The notes under the pieces are model-generated. The model was not told where the DNA came from and did no database searches. It worked only from the letters and a program-made list of their open reading frames with translations. This document shows, piece by piece, positions 1 through 11,854 of a stretch of 64,000 nucleotides of DNA. Position 1 is the stretch's first letter. The number at the start of each line of letters is the position of its first letter. The position numbers were made by a program, and so were the translations under genes. Source of the stretch: Cryptomeria japonica (lineage: Eukaryota > Streptophyta > Pinopsida > Cupressales > Cupressaceae); the NCBI RefSeq assembly GCF_030272615.1, contig NC_081409.1:653202468-653266467 (forward strand). The letters run 5' to 3'.

Positions 1-479
1 AGAAAAAGAAGAGGGGCAGAGAATCCAACCCCACACACCCCAATGATAACCCAAAGTAGAAGAAACAGAAAAGGGTTGCAAAAAAAACCCTGTGACAGCC
101 TAGAAAAGCCGACCACAGGCAAGCAAAAATCAACCCCCAATAAGCAAGAAACCCCCCTCCCCCTGGAACAAAGCAAGTAGAGCACATGATACAGGCTAGG
201 GCACGTTGGCCCTATCATGACACCCGTGCACATGCAGATCCATCTCTCCCAAATGACATTGAAATTAATAATGAATTCAAAACTTTCACCATTCTTGATG
301 TTATTATTTTTCAATCTAACTCCATCTTGTCCATTGGATAAAATTGAATTAACCTTTTAAAGAAAATATTCCTATCACAAAATTTTCTAATTTTGAATGC
401 TTCAGAGGTTAACCATCTGAAAATTTATCGTCTTGTATATCGTCACCACCACTTCTTGGTCTCCATATTTCCTTACCTT
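1..479. other. Unassigned left flank
   Basis: No coding region, RNA gene or repeat boundary can be supported here. The first 240 bases are purine- and C-rich and the rest is AT-rich. It probably belongs to an old element cut by the window edge, but nothing in the sequence proves this. Confidence 0.3.
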
Positions 480-1542
480 CCTCTTCGTCATACTAATTTT
501 CATTTTATATCTTCTTCTTCTGGTTGAATAACCTCTTCTTCTTCTGCAACAACTTCTTTGTCCGTGAGGTTTTCCTCTTGCTAAGGAGGCTCATTTGATT
601 CTCTATCATCTTCTATGGTTGGGCTGGAAGGTTCTCCTGAATCTCCTCTCATGGTAGGGAAGCGAGTAATGTCTCTAAAGAGTTCATCCACTCCACCCTA
701 TTCATGAGCACCTTCTATCTCACCATCCTCTCTTCTAACTAAATCTTCATCCACTCCATCCATTCCTCCTTCCTCATCTTCCTCTACCTCACCATCCTCA
801 TCCTCCTCCTTTTCTATCATTTTCTTCCTCTTCTTCTTCCTCCACCTCACCTTCCTCTTCTTCCTTCTCTTCTTATTCTTCCTCCTTTTCCTCCTCTTCT
901 TCTTCATCGTCATCTTCCTCTTCCTCTTTTTATTCTTCTTCTTCTTCCTTCTCCTCCTCCTTTCCATCCTCTTCTTCTTCTTCTTCTTCTTCTTCTTCTT
1001 CTTCTTCCTCCTCTTTTCTGTCCACCTCTCCCTTACCCCCCTCTTCTTCTTCCTCTTTGTCATCCTCGTCCTCCATCATGCTCTCTATCTTCCTCCTCTT
1101 TGTCATTGTTGTCATACTCCTCCTCCTCTTCATCCTGCTCTCCATCTTCCTCCTCTTCCTCTCCATCCTTCTCTCCATCCACCTCTTCCTCTCCACTCCC
1201 CCTCTCCATTCTTTTCTCCTCATCCTCTTCTTCTCCATGCCCCTCTCCATCTTTCTCTCCATCTTCCTCCTCTTCCTCTCCATTCACCTCTTCCTCTCTA
1301 ATCCCCCTCTCCATCCTCCTCTCCTTGTCCTCTTACTCTCCATCCTTCTCTCCATTCTCCTCTTCCTCTCCAACTCCCCTCTCCATCCTCCTCTCCTCAT
1401 CTTCTTCCTCTCCATCCTTCTCTCCATCTTCCTCCTCACCCTCTCTAGTCCCCCTCTCCATCCTCCTCTCCTCATCCTCTTCCTCCATTTCCTCTCCATC
1501 CTGCTCTCCACATCCTCATTCAAATATGTAAATAAAGAATAG
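480..1542. repeat. Pyrimidine-rich low-complexity tract with CTT microsatellite and CTCCATC minisatellite
   Basis: About 1 kb in which the plus strand is almost only C and T. A pure CTT run lies near 969-1007. From about 1057 to 1523 an imperfect minisatellite alternates CTCCATCCTTCTCTCCAT-like and CTTCCTCCTCTTCCTCTCC-like words. All long reading frames here encode only Lys/Glu/Arg or Ser/Leu/Pro runs, so they are products of composition and not genes. Such tracts can form triplexes or cause replication slippage; that consequence is inferred. Confidence 0.9.
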
Positions 1543-2404
1543 ATAAGAATGGAACTAGATGTGCATGGACTAAATGAAGCAATGAATAGAGATGTACAAG
1601 CAGTAAGAAAATTTCATTGCTTCATTCAATCCTAACTTGATTTGAATATCTAAAGCTATTTATGGACAAAATGTTTAGAGTTTCAAAATACTAGTGAGTG
1701 TTCATCTTCATATTCCTGAATTGACAAGCATTTGCAATTGTTTCTCAACGATTCTATGATAAACTAATCAAATGGATTAGACCCACGATCCTTATGTACT
1801 AAGATCTTGTGTTAGTTGGCTCCAAAAGATTAAATTTTCAAGGGACTGTAAAGGTGAGTAGTCTCATTTATGGGAAGAATGACTATTTTAAGAAAATTAA
1901 TAGTAAATAAAGGCAATATTGTCATTATGTGGAAGAGCAACTAGTTTTAGAAAAATCTTAGCCACAATCTATAGCAAAAGAAAGGGAATTAAAGTGTAGA
2001 ATGGAAAGAATAAGGAGACGAGGTGCAAAATGAAGCAATCACCTTCTTGACTTAAGTGATCACTTTTCTAGAGGTGCAAACATGTTCAAGGAAAACCTGT
2101 TTTTGGACACAAAAAAGTTAGATACTTTAGTAAGATTTACAATGAGTCTTGAGAAAGACAATATCGTGGAGACCGAATGTGGAAGAAGACAAGATGATGC
2201 ATGGAGAGTATGGCAGTAGAAAGAAAAAATATATAAAATGAGTTCTTGTCTCTAAGCTACAAGGCAAGTGATAAGGGATGTGGAGAGGAGGGACAATCTT
2301 TTTGATGACTTGATTTGTTTGTATGATATAGGTAGATAATAAGAGGGAATAGTAGATTTAAAAAATAGATGAAGGCATTGAGAAAGGAAAAGATGTTCAA
2401 TTCA
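1543..2404. other. Unassigned AT-rich spacer
   Basis: No supportable gene. The stretch ends in a run of about ten G at 2405-2414, which directly precedes a possible LTR. Confidence 0.3.
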
Positions 2405-2414
2405 GGGGGGGGGG

Positions 2415-3234
2415 TGATATAAATTATATTAAAGGTTGGGGTTCTAGGGGTGTTTTACAATTTATTTTGAAGGAACATAATATTTGATGAAACACAACTT
2501 AAATTTCCTATCAAATTAGTTAGAATCTTTTGTTTTTAAATAATAGCAGTCTTTATTTTTACTTTGAAGATTTGGCAAGGTGAATTTGGAGTGGGACTAG
2601 AAATCGCATCACTAGTATAGGCTTTTTTCTACCATTTGACAGATTTTTTTAAAATTCCCATTAACTAATTTTTATTTATTTTTCACTTTGTTAAATTGAA
2701 TATGTAAAATAATAAAATTCATGAGACTAGCCAATGTCTATAAATTTTAGAGCTTAAACTATGCTACAAATTTCATGGGACCACCTACTTTTAAAATATT
2801 TGTAAAATTTCTAAGCAATGCCTAATGAAATTTTGGTTGTCGAAGATTTTGGAGAAGAGAGAGGCATATCATTATGGACTAGTACAAAATTATACAAGAA
2901 AATGTCATAGAAAGAAATTTTGAAAAGGATGGAGAATATGTGATAGACCATTCTAAGAGGTGCAAACAACCAAAGGGAAAACTGTGAAGAGTTCAAGTGA
3001 GTGTAGGTATTGTGACATTCATGACTTCCTATAAGAAGCTACTAGTTTCATGCCTAAAACCAAAGAAGGTGTAACTATTTTGTGGTGATTGTATATATAA
3101 ATGCCAATGCTTACAAATGTTGTATTTCCAATTAATACAATAAAGAACACTTTAAGTTAATGTTGCTCCTTTTTTTGATCGGAGCTATGAATCAATAAAG
3201 CCACAAATGGGGAACCTCATTTCTAACATCAACA
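2415..3234 (+). mobile_element. Possible solitary or partial LTR (copia-like)
   Basis: A G-run like a polypurine tract ends at 2414. The block starts TGATATAAATT and ends CTAACATCAACA. A TATA-like word (TATATAAA) lies near 3092-3099, and an AATAAAG-type word follows near 3140. Directly after the end, TTGGTAACAATATCC (3236-3250) loosely resembles a Met-tRNA primer-binding site (TTGGTATCAGAGCC). I found no second copy in the window and no target duplication, so this is only a weak proposal. Confidence 0.25.
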
Positions 3235-3250
3235 CTTGGTAACAATATCC

Positions 3251-3867
3251 TAGTAGGGGTATGAACCTTAGTGGAAAGAACCATAATGACACAATTCGAC
3301 AATCAATATCACCCTACACCATTACTAATACTCCTTTGATTGAGGAATTACTCCTTGATTTGGTTGGTGCTATTTTTTATGGGCCAATTCATGGGTTTTT
3401 GAAAGTATGTATGTGATTATACATGCAATATTTGCCTATGTTGTAGGGTTGAGTGTGCAATATGTTTATAATTATTAGTCACAATAGTGAAATTTAGTGC
3501 GGGCTTATTCAAACTTTGGTCATTACAAGTGGTAGGTGACCCCCACACCAAATGCAAATGATATTTGAATTGTATTAGAAAGATGTAATGTTTCAAATGA
3601 ATGCATTCAATGCAATAAAATATAATTACATACTAATAAGTGAAAGAATTTTTTTCTTAGTTTCAATGTTTGGCCTACCTACCTCTAACATATTCTTGAA
3701 TTTCATAGATTGTCCTAGATCCTAGAAAGGGTTAGTTTTACAACTATGTAGTCATGTAATGACCAAAGCCAAAGGATAGTCATTCTAAGCTGGCTAGCAA
3801 GTACATATAAATTTGTGTATATACTAAAACTATTAATGTGAAAATAAGATGAATATATTGAGATATA
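3251..3867. other. Unassigned AT-rich spacer
   Basis: Nothing supportable is seen apart from short low-complexity words. No ORF here shows a recognisable family. Confidence 0.3.
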
Positions 3868-4245
3868 AATATATGGGTGAGGTAAGGGGTAAGTGAATTT
3901 GATTGTTTAAATTGATAGGTATATGATATAGAGGGAAGGGGGAAAAATTTATAAAAAGTTATACTATGTGTAAATATGTAAATGTATGGAGGTTGTCTAT
4001 TAAACATGCATACATAACTTAATGATGAATGAAATGATGATGTAAATTTCACTATATTTATATCGGTGAGGTAAGGGGTACATGAATTGAATTGTTTAAA
4101 TTGATAGGTATATGATATAGAGGGAAGGGGGAAAACTTTATAAAAAGTTATACTATGTGTAAATATGTAAATGTATGGAGGTTCTCTATTAAAAATGCAT
4201 ATACAACTTAGTGACTAATGAAATGATGATGTAAATTTCACTATT
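3868..4245. repeat. Two-copy tandem duplication, unit about 189 bp
   Basis: Copy 1 (about 3868-4056) and copy 2 (about 4057-4245) share a long stretch from GGTGAGGTAAGGGGTA to GATGTAAATTTCACTAT with scattered substitutions. The landmark GGTGAGGTAAGG occurs at 3876 and again at 4065. A small minus-strand ORF across copy 1 is an artefact of AT-rich sequence. Confidence 0.9.
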
Positions 4246-5170
4246 ACAATGATGTTTATTATTATTATTTAACAATATGTTATAATATTGTTCTATAATA
4301 TTAATTACATCAACTATATCTAAGTTTTAATATTTAATACTTTCTTAATATGTTTATTAGTATTATCTTTCAATCCAAATATTTGTTGGCTTTTAATAAA
4401 TTGTGCAATGAAAATGTTTGTAATTTCAAAAGCATTATAAAAGGTGAAAATTTAAAAAACTTGTATTTCCTTATGAAAAGCCTCTTTTCACTTAGTTAAG
4501 TCTACACCTTTCCATTGACCTCTACTTAGTCATTCTCAATCTTCATAATAATGAATATTAAACAAATATTATCTCTATTATTATTCTTATATTTACACAT
4601 CATTTAAGATGATCCTTCACTAGAATAAACTAGGAATCATATTTTTCTTTACTCTAAAACATCCTACACCAACTTTCCTTATGAACACATAGTATACAAG
4701 TGTTTAAAAGTACATCTTACAACAATGAAGGACAAACATCAATCAACAAACCTAGAAAAATAAATTTAAGATAGGACTATGTGAATTTCAGATTAAATTT
4801 TAATTGACTCTAGCCAATGAAGAATGAGTAGGATAATTATTCTATTTTTTGTATTTTCTTGGGCCAAGGAGGGTGTTCCTAAAGATATACAAACAAAAAC
4901 ACAAGGATTAACCAAGCACTATGCATAGATATTCTAAAAGGGTTGTCATTAATTTCCCTTCACACTTGACTTACTATTCTTTTATACAATATATCTCTCA
5001 AAAAAGTAGATTAATAAATAGTTTATGATCTTGCATATGTAGTGTCCCTCCTAGACTCACATTTTGATTCATGCTCTGATAGACCTGTTTTGACATATGG
5101 ATGATGATTTGATGCTACTCATGACTTTATTTCTTTGATATTGATATTGCTAGATGCTTATTTGGACATA
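4246..5170. other. Unassigned AT-rich DNA left of the CACTA transposon
   Basis: No gene or repeat boundary can be supported. This is the pre-insertion flank of the CACTA element that begins at 5174. Confidence 0.3.
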
Positions 5171-5173
5171 TGC
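5171..5173. repeat. TSD of CACTA element F, left copy (TGC)
   Basis: TGC directly precedes the terminal CACTA. An identical TGC directly follows the other end at 22733-22735. Three-base target duplications are the hallmark of the CACTA superfamily. Confidence 0.85.
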
Positions 5174-5460
5174 CACTAGTACATTCGGAGTTGATTTCCG
5201 ATGGCCGTTTGTCGGATTTTCGATGAATTTTCATCGAAGTGTCAACAAAATCCACCGTCAAAACTTGACATCAGATTGGTCGATGATGCCATGCCCATTG
5301 GAAATTTGACAATCCAATGGACTCTGCCGATGGTCAAAGAAGTTGTCGGTTGAAAGCTTGGTATTCGTCATAATTTCGATGATGATCATTTTTATAAAAA
5401 AAATAAATATAAAAGAGCCATCGAAGGAAGGAAGTTCTTTCAATTTGTTTTAAATCCTAA
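5174..5460 (+). repeat. Left terminal inverted repeat and subterminal repeats of F
   Basis: The terminal CACTAGTACATTCGGAG is followed by clustered short words on both strands (TTTCCGATGG, GTCGGATTTTCGATG, CATCGAAG, CCGATGG, GTCGG). In En/Spm elements such arrays bind the TNPA-type protein. The match in position and style is seen here; the binding role is family knowledge. Confidence 0.75.
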
Positions 5461-5679
5461 GGGGTTCAGGGTTTAGGTTTTAAGTCGCTTCAATACCTAA
5501 GAAAAGCCCTTTTGGTTTCTAATTTGGCATTACTATATTCACTTAAGCAATGGGTCCATTTATCATAAAAGTGTTTTCCCCTTGTCATTTACCTAGGCGG
5601 TCCCTTTAAATATTTTATTCTTGTTCGCTTTTAATCTGCCTTTTCTAATGTCCGTCGGGCCTTATAAGTATCATGTGAT

Positions 5680-7415
5680 TTTCTGTTGATCTGATGGCTC
5701 GCGTTGATTCGCGACCAAAAAGTGCTCGAAACTTAGTTTTTGCGAAGTAGCGAAAGGTAAAGGTGGACCCGGCATATAGGTTTGGACCAAAGCTAAACAC
5801 CGATCAAGTTTCATCTGATCGGATGGACAGCGTGGTTTCATGAGATCAAGCTGAACATGTTTTAACCTTCACAAAGTGGCAAAAGGGTTTGGCGGGTCCC
5901 AGATATAAGTGGTCTTCTTTGGTTAAAGAATGATCGGGTTGGAAAAAGATCAATGGCTTCTCATTGTTTCATGGCTGGGAGATGCACGAGCTATACCTTC
6001 AGCAAAATAGTGAAAAGGTGGAGGGTCCCGCTAAGAGTGGTAGTAAATGTGGTAACCCCAATTGGCGATGACATGGCAGTGACAAGGAACTCAGTTGGAG
6101 GTATGCAGTGGGTCCGGGCAAGGTTGTCATAAAAAGAGTAAACAACAAGCAAGTTCTTGAGATCTAACGGCTCACGTGAATTCGTGAAGATAAGATGCTA
6201 GCAAGTTAGTCATTGTGAAGTAGCGAAAAGGCTAATGGGCCCAAGGGATAGGCATGGCATGAAGTTAAAAGCAGATCAGGTTTGTTTTGATCTAATAGTT
6301 CTCATGGTTTCGTGGCTGCAAGCCAAACAAAGAATAATGTTCGTGAAGTCACGAAAGATAGGTGGAAATCACATGGAGGAGTGACGTGGCATAATAGCTA
6401 TCACTTTTTGTAGAGCTTGGAAAAAGATCAATGGCTTCTCATTGTTTCATGGCTGGGAGAACCTTTAACAAAATAGAAAAAAGGTGGAGGGTCCCGCTAA
6501 GAGTGGTAGTAAATGTTGTAACCCTAGTTGGTGATGACATGGCAGTGACAAGGGACTTAGTTGGCAATATGTAGTGGGTCCGGGCAAGGTTGTCATAAAA
6601 AGAGTAAACAACGAGCAAGTTCTTGAGATCTAATGACTCGCGTGAATTCACAAAGATAAGATGCTAGAAAGTTAGTCATTGCGAAGTAGCGAAAAGGCTG
6701 ATGGGCCCAAGGGACAGGCATGGTATGAAGTTAAAAGCAAATCAGGCCTGTTTTGATCTAACGGTTCTCATAAATGAAGAATAACATTTGCGAAGGTACA
6801 AAAGATAGGTGGAAATCACACAGAGGAGTGATGTGACACGTGGTTTAAAAAAGTGGTTGACGGCCCACCTAGGTGTAACCGGCAGTTATGTGGGAATAGT
6901 AAAAGGGAACATGTGGCGGATTAAGGGTGGAACAAAAAGGAGTTTCCAGGGCTAATGGCCAACTGCCATGTGGCATTTATTAACTGGATAACAAGTGGGG
7001 TAAGTAATTCTCGGATAAAGGGCCCACTTAAAAGGCATTCATCTCAAGATTGATCCAATGCTTCTCATTGTTTCATGACCCAAAGATGCCCGCAGCTTAA
7101 CCTCAGTGAAATGGCAAAAACCGTTAGCCGTCAAGATGAGGTGCGGTTAGTTAAAAGGATTGACGGTCCCAGTTGGAGTTAAAGGGCGGGTGATTTGAGT
7201 TTGATCTAAGGCTTGGCGCGGCCTCATGAAGGAAAAGTGCACGACTGTTAAACTCGACAAAGTGGCGAAAAGGAGGTAGGGCCTGACACTAAAGCAAAGA
7301 GATTAAATGGAGATAAAGGTGATGTAAGTTCTTGAGATCCAACGGCCAGCGTTGTTTCATGAAAGAAAAGAGCACAGGTTTTATGTTCTGCAAAGTAGCG
7401 AAAGAGCGAAACAGA
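5680..7415 (+). repeat. Degenerate tandem array, about 11 units, core GCGAAGTAGCGAAA
   Basis: Units of roughly 110-170 bp recur at about 5687, 5811, 5947, 6160, 6285, 6425, 6626, 6754, 7050, 7200 and 7336. Each starts GATCTAACGGCTCGCGT (variants occur), continues TTTCATGA or TTCGTGA, then carries GCGAAGTAGCGAAAAGG and often GGGTCCC or GGGCCC. A longer duplication of about 420 bp (5943-6360 against 6420-6840) lies within it. The array stops just before pseudogene X. It looks like a leader or promoter array of whatever X belonged to (inference). Confidence 0.8.
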
Positions 7416-7747
7416 GGAAAAACTTAGAGAAATTATGACCCATTGGAGCCAGTTTTGAATTTGATTTGTTGAATTTAATTCTGAAAAGAAAGCCGAAGCA
7501 TGCAGAGCTAATTTCTAAATACTTAAATGCCAACTTGCCCTTTTCAGTTCACATCAACTTGATTGCTAAGTATTGTTTCATCGAAGTTTGTTGTAGAGCA
7601 AATTGTTGCAGAGTGATTTTCTTCAAGCGAATAATCAGTTTTCTTGTGCTTTTACTAATAACTCTTGGTTTGTTCTCAAATAATGCTATGCGAATTACTT
7701 CATTAGAGGTCTGTGCTAGCTTCAAGTGGTATAATTGTTTGACCAGA

Positions 7748-10700
7748 ATGGAACCCAGAAGAGAATTTACAGGGAAAGTGAATTACCAAGACTGAAATAT
7801 CTATGATGATTTTTTAGAGCAATTAATGATGTCCACCAATGCTGGGGCTAAGGCCAAAGAGCTAGTACCTAAGAACCCTCATCTAAAAATTGGAGATGGC
7901 CTTTATGATAAGGGTAATTGGTCGAGGGACCCTGAAATAGGATTGTCAGGCTTAGGACTCTTCAAAGTCGGTTTTGGGCAGAGGAATTCCCCAGCTCCTT
8001 GGAATGGCATATGGGAGTAGGATGTAGGAAAGCTTGTGGTCCCAGGTGTTTTTATGGATGTAGATCTGTCAGCCCTAATTGCATAGAATTATGACTCTAT
8101 GGCAAGATGCATCAGGAACATAAAGGGATCAGTCTTGATTGAGATAAATGAAGATGAATTCAGGAAAGTGTTTAAACTCAGTGAGTCCTCCAATTTGTTA
8201 GAACCTATTGACTTTGAGTCATTAGCCCAGGTTTACAACACACAAAGAGATCATCTTAGAAATGGCCCGTTGAAAGAATTTTTTGTAAAGATAGGGGGGT
8301 TAATAGTTGTAGGCCCCAAGAAAATGGAACCATTCTCTCTCAACCTATTCACTCTCAGAGCTAAGGGTATGTATTGGGAATTATGCCAAATTTTTGGAGA
8401 GGATGCTGAAAAGAATATGCCAACCCATTATATGTTAATGATTGCACAAATTCTAAACCCCTCCCTAGCAATAACATTTGATTATGCCTCATACCTTGCT
8501 GATGCAATTTATAAAGGGCTAGTAGGAATAAAAAATGGTAAGGTGGATAGGCCATTTGGATGGTACTCCATGTTAATGCATATGTTTCTATTCAAAGGGG
8601 CTGATTATTTTGGAAAGGAGATGGACTAGATTAAGGTCAAGGATAAAGAGGAGATGCCAGTGCAATTGTGGAGTACTATTCTATCTTGGGATAGAGAAGA
8701 TGCAAGTTATTTAAGGTTTGATAGATGCTTTGCATCTAAAATTAGGATTCTTCTATGCAGAGAAAACCCTAGAATTCCTAAGGCTCTTTTGGAGTTTCTC
8801 AGACTAAAGGAGTTTGCAGAGGATATCAAGATTGTTCACAATTGGGGAGACATATATTTGTACCCTGTGTCTACTATTTTTAGAGTGTTGGGATTTAGAG
8901 GCACCCCTTTTTACTACCCTATCAGGTCCCATTGAAGATAGAGATTGCAGAAGTCCTGAGACAAATTGGGGGAGTACAAGAAGCAGAGCTAACTAATAGA
9001 GGTAAAGGGACTAGTTTCCCAACTATTACCATGGCTCACCATTTTGTGATCACTAAGGGTGGATGTAGATTTTTTGAAGAATTCTTTAAGCCATATAGGC
9101 TGTCTATTGCAGTGTCAAGATGTGCAGACCTCGAGGATTTTTTCAATGGCATGTTCAGAAAAAGAGCAGTGTGCAGAGGTAGGCCACATCAATTTCAGTT
9201 CCCAGAAGATCTGATTAGAAATGAATTTAGCTTAGATGATCAATAACTAAGGAAGGAGAAGTGGGTGGCATATAAGAAAGCCCTTGATTTTATCCATCAA
9301 CTTGACATTGGCTATGACCCCCTTTCTAGCTTCAATCCATTTGAGGAGAAAATTAAATTCCTGATTCTTTATTTTGAAGATCTCATGCAGACCTTAAAAG
9401 AAAAGAGGGAGGCCATAATGCAAAATGAGCCTGATAAGGATAAAATGGTATTGGTTAAGCCTACCTTTGCTAGAGATATCCCATGTGGTGACTATGTAAT
9501 GCACAAAAGGTCAAAGTACACTGTGATAATGCCAATGATAGGTGAGCCTTCCGCTTCAAAAGGGAAGAGGAAAATTGAAGATGTCATTGACATCCAGGAT
9601 TCCCCTAAGAAGCAGAGAGTGGGAAAGGAAATTGAAACTGATGAGCCTCAATATTCTCCATCTCAGTCTCCTATCCACATTGGAGATGAACAAGTTGTAG
9701 CTGAACAATTATTACTGTTAGGGAGTCTTGGTGAGATTGCCAATACCTATGAGGAGACCCAAGAGGGGATGCCTGAAGAGCCACCTAATGCTGAAATGGA
9801 TTTGACTGATGGTGAGTTAGAGGGCCAAGAAATGGACCTTACTATTAAGCAAGCTAGTGAAGAATTCCTAGCTAACAGTAATTTTGTCACATCAGGAGAT
9901 TTTATACAATTTCTATGGAAGCAAAATATTGATCAATTCAAGACTAGATGTGAATAGAGGAAAAGTGAACAACCTCTTAAAATTACAACTCAGGTAGAAG
10001 AAGAGGTTAAGCAAGAAATGATGGAGGAGTTCAAAGAAATCACCCCTAAGAAAGGAAGAGAAATGGTAGCAAAGGTTGGTGTGTTGATTCTCCCTGAATG
10101 GGATATAGCTGATGCCTTAGTGCTTGATGCAGTGAGGAAAGAAACAAAGCCTATGGAAGGAGTGACATTCAGCAAAGATAATGCTTCTCTTGTCATGTGG
10201 TCTTTAAATAAGGATGAAAACAAAAGAAGGAAGGATGCATCAGATTCTAGCCTCTTAGGAGGCATGATAGTTAAAAGAGTCCAAGACATAGGGGTAGTGG
10301 AAGTTGTAAGCACAGTCCTAGAGACTGCAAAATTTAGTGTTGTGGTGGCAGAGAAAGATGCACAAGAAAAAGCTAATCTCCAATTGAAGTTGGAGACTAT
10401 TTTAAAAGCTTACAATGATGCTAAAGAAGGAATAGCCAATAGAGACAACATAATTGCTAAACTCCAGAGTCAACTAGCAGGTCAATATCATCTCAATGAA
10501 TCTTCTACACTCATGATAGCCTCCTCTCCAACAAGACCCCCTCCTACTAGTCCCATAATTGAATATCCCCCTTCTCCTATGCCTTATAGTTCCCAATTTC
10601 CTGAAAATGTCCAACATGAGATGGAAAAATTGAAACAAGCTCAGACATTATATGCAAACAAATATGAGGAGAAGGTGAAAGCCACCATCTTGAAGTTTGC

Positions 10701-11390
10701 TGACTTAGTCAAAACCTCCAATGTATACATAAATATGAAGAGGATTCTTGAGATTTTGATCAAATTGAGAGAAGAAGAAGCCACTTTAGAACCAATCCTG
10801 AATAAGTGGGTGCCTATAGGTAAAGAGTTAGAGCTCATGTGTTCTTCCCATGCAGATGCAGAAGAGAATGACAATCTAAGGTTGACATATGAGTTTATAA
10901 AAGAGATGAATATTCTTTCAGTGGAAGGAGCAGGTATAAAAAGAAAAGACCAACTTTATAGGAAAGAATATTCAAATCATAAATTTGAAATGTTTCCAGG
11001 AGGTTTCATTGGTCCTGTCTAGCTAAAGGAAGAGAAGACTTGGTTAAAGGAGGTGGACCACAATTTATCCCTAAGGATCAATCAAATTATTAGTACTGAT
11101 GACACATCCTTATTTTTCCAAACAATTGAGGAAATTGAAAAAGTGAAATCTCATTATGGTTTCATAGAAACAGAGATTGGGCATGTATGAGTCACTTGGA
11201 AGCGGCTAGAAGATATGAAATAGAAGATTGCTAGTTTTACTTGGCCTAGTGATGATGTGTATTAGGAGTGGAAAGATAAGTATATGGGATAGAAAGAAGA
11301 TGCTCGGGAGTAGTTACAGGAGGTTGCAATAGAACAACAAGGAGAGGAAGCCGTAGATGCTGAAAAGGACTTATAACCACTTCTTGAAAA
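7748..11390 (+). pseudogene. Pseudogene X: unrecognised ~1200-codon intronless protein
   Basis: One reading frame can be followed from an ATG at 7748 (product begins MEPRREFTGKV) to about 8930. After one frameshift near 8930 it continues in the next frame to about 11390. It is interrupted by about a dozen stops (for example 8018, 8084, 8627, 9244, 9955, 11020, 11221, 11263, 11290, 11311), mostly TAG. The N-terminal ~500 codons look globular, with words such as MARCIRNIKGSV and NGPLKEFFVKIG. An acidic and basic middle follows, with NLS-like KGKRKIED and SPKKQRVGK near 9560-9630. Then come a helical stretch rich in Lys and Glu (about 10330-10480), a Pro-rich patch (about 10530-10590) and another helical region. 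I see no zinc knuckle, protease DSG, RT YxDD or transposase motif. The absence of introns suggests a retroelement or retrocopy origin, but I find no LTR pair around it. I cannot name a family. Confidence 0.6.
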
Positions 11391-11854
11391 TGATTGGTTG
11401 TTTGTAACAAACTTTCTTTTTAAGGGTCCAAAGCTTGTATGCATCCATACTATTATAAATGGATACCAAGACTCCTAAAAAAATGATCACAAGTAATTGT
11501 AAGAAAACACTGCAGAAAATTATCTGAGCTTTTTTCTAGTCTTATGGAGAATACTTTGAGTTTTGTAATATTTTCTCAAAATTAATATCAATATACAGAC
11601 TAGAAATAGTTTATATACATAAATGTGCCTAGCAGTCACAAGGCAACTCATGTCAAATGTGCAACTCAATACAATAAATAATCTTAGTTTGTAGCCCTAT
11701 AGCATCATAATGCAATCCTTGACCAAGTATGCATACAAGAAACATCTAGTTCTATTAAGGCACAAGCATCAAAGTCAAAGGTTATGACAACTAGTGAAAA
11801 ACATTAAGAACAAAAAGTTTAGTCTCAAGAATTAGGAGTTGTAATAAAAAAACT
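11391..11854. other. Spacer between pseudogene X and the Transposase_24 gene
   Basis: AT-rich, with no supportable gene. It may hold the 3' UTRs of the two convergent pseudogenes on either side. Confidence 0.35.

Noticed and set aside
698-1542. Several ORFs of 79-161 codons on both strands
   Set aside because: They consist only of Lys/Arg/Glu or Ser/Leu/Pro runs from a CT-rich repeat; they have no complexity and no family.
5460-11854. Pseudogene X and its array as a complete nested LTR retrotransposon
   Set aside because: I searched for a repeated pair of ends, a primer site and a polypurine tract around it and found none, so it is reported only as a pseudogene of unknown origin.
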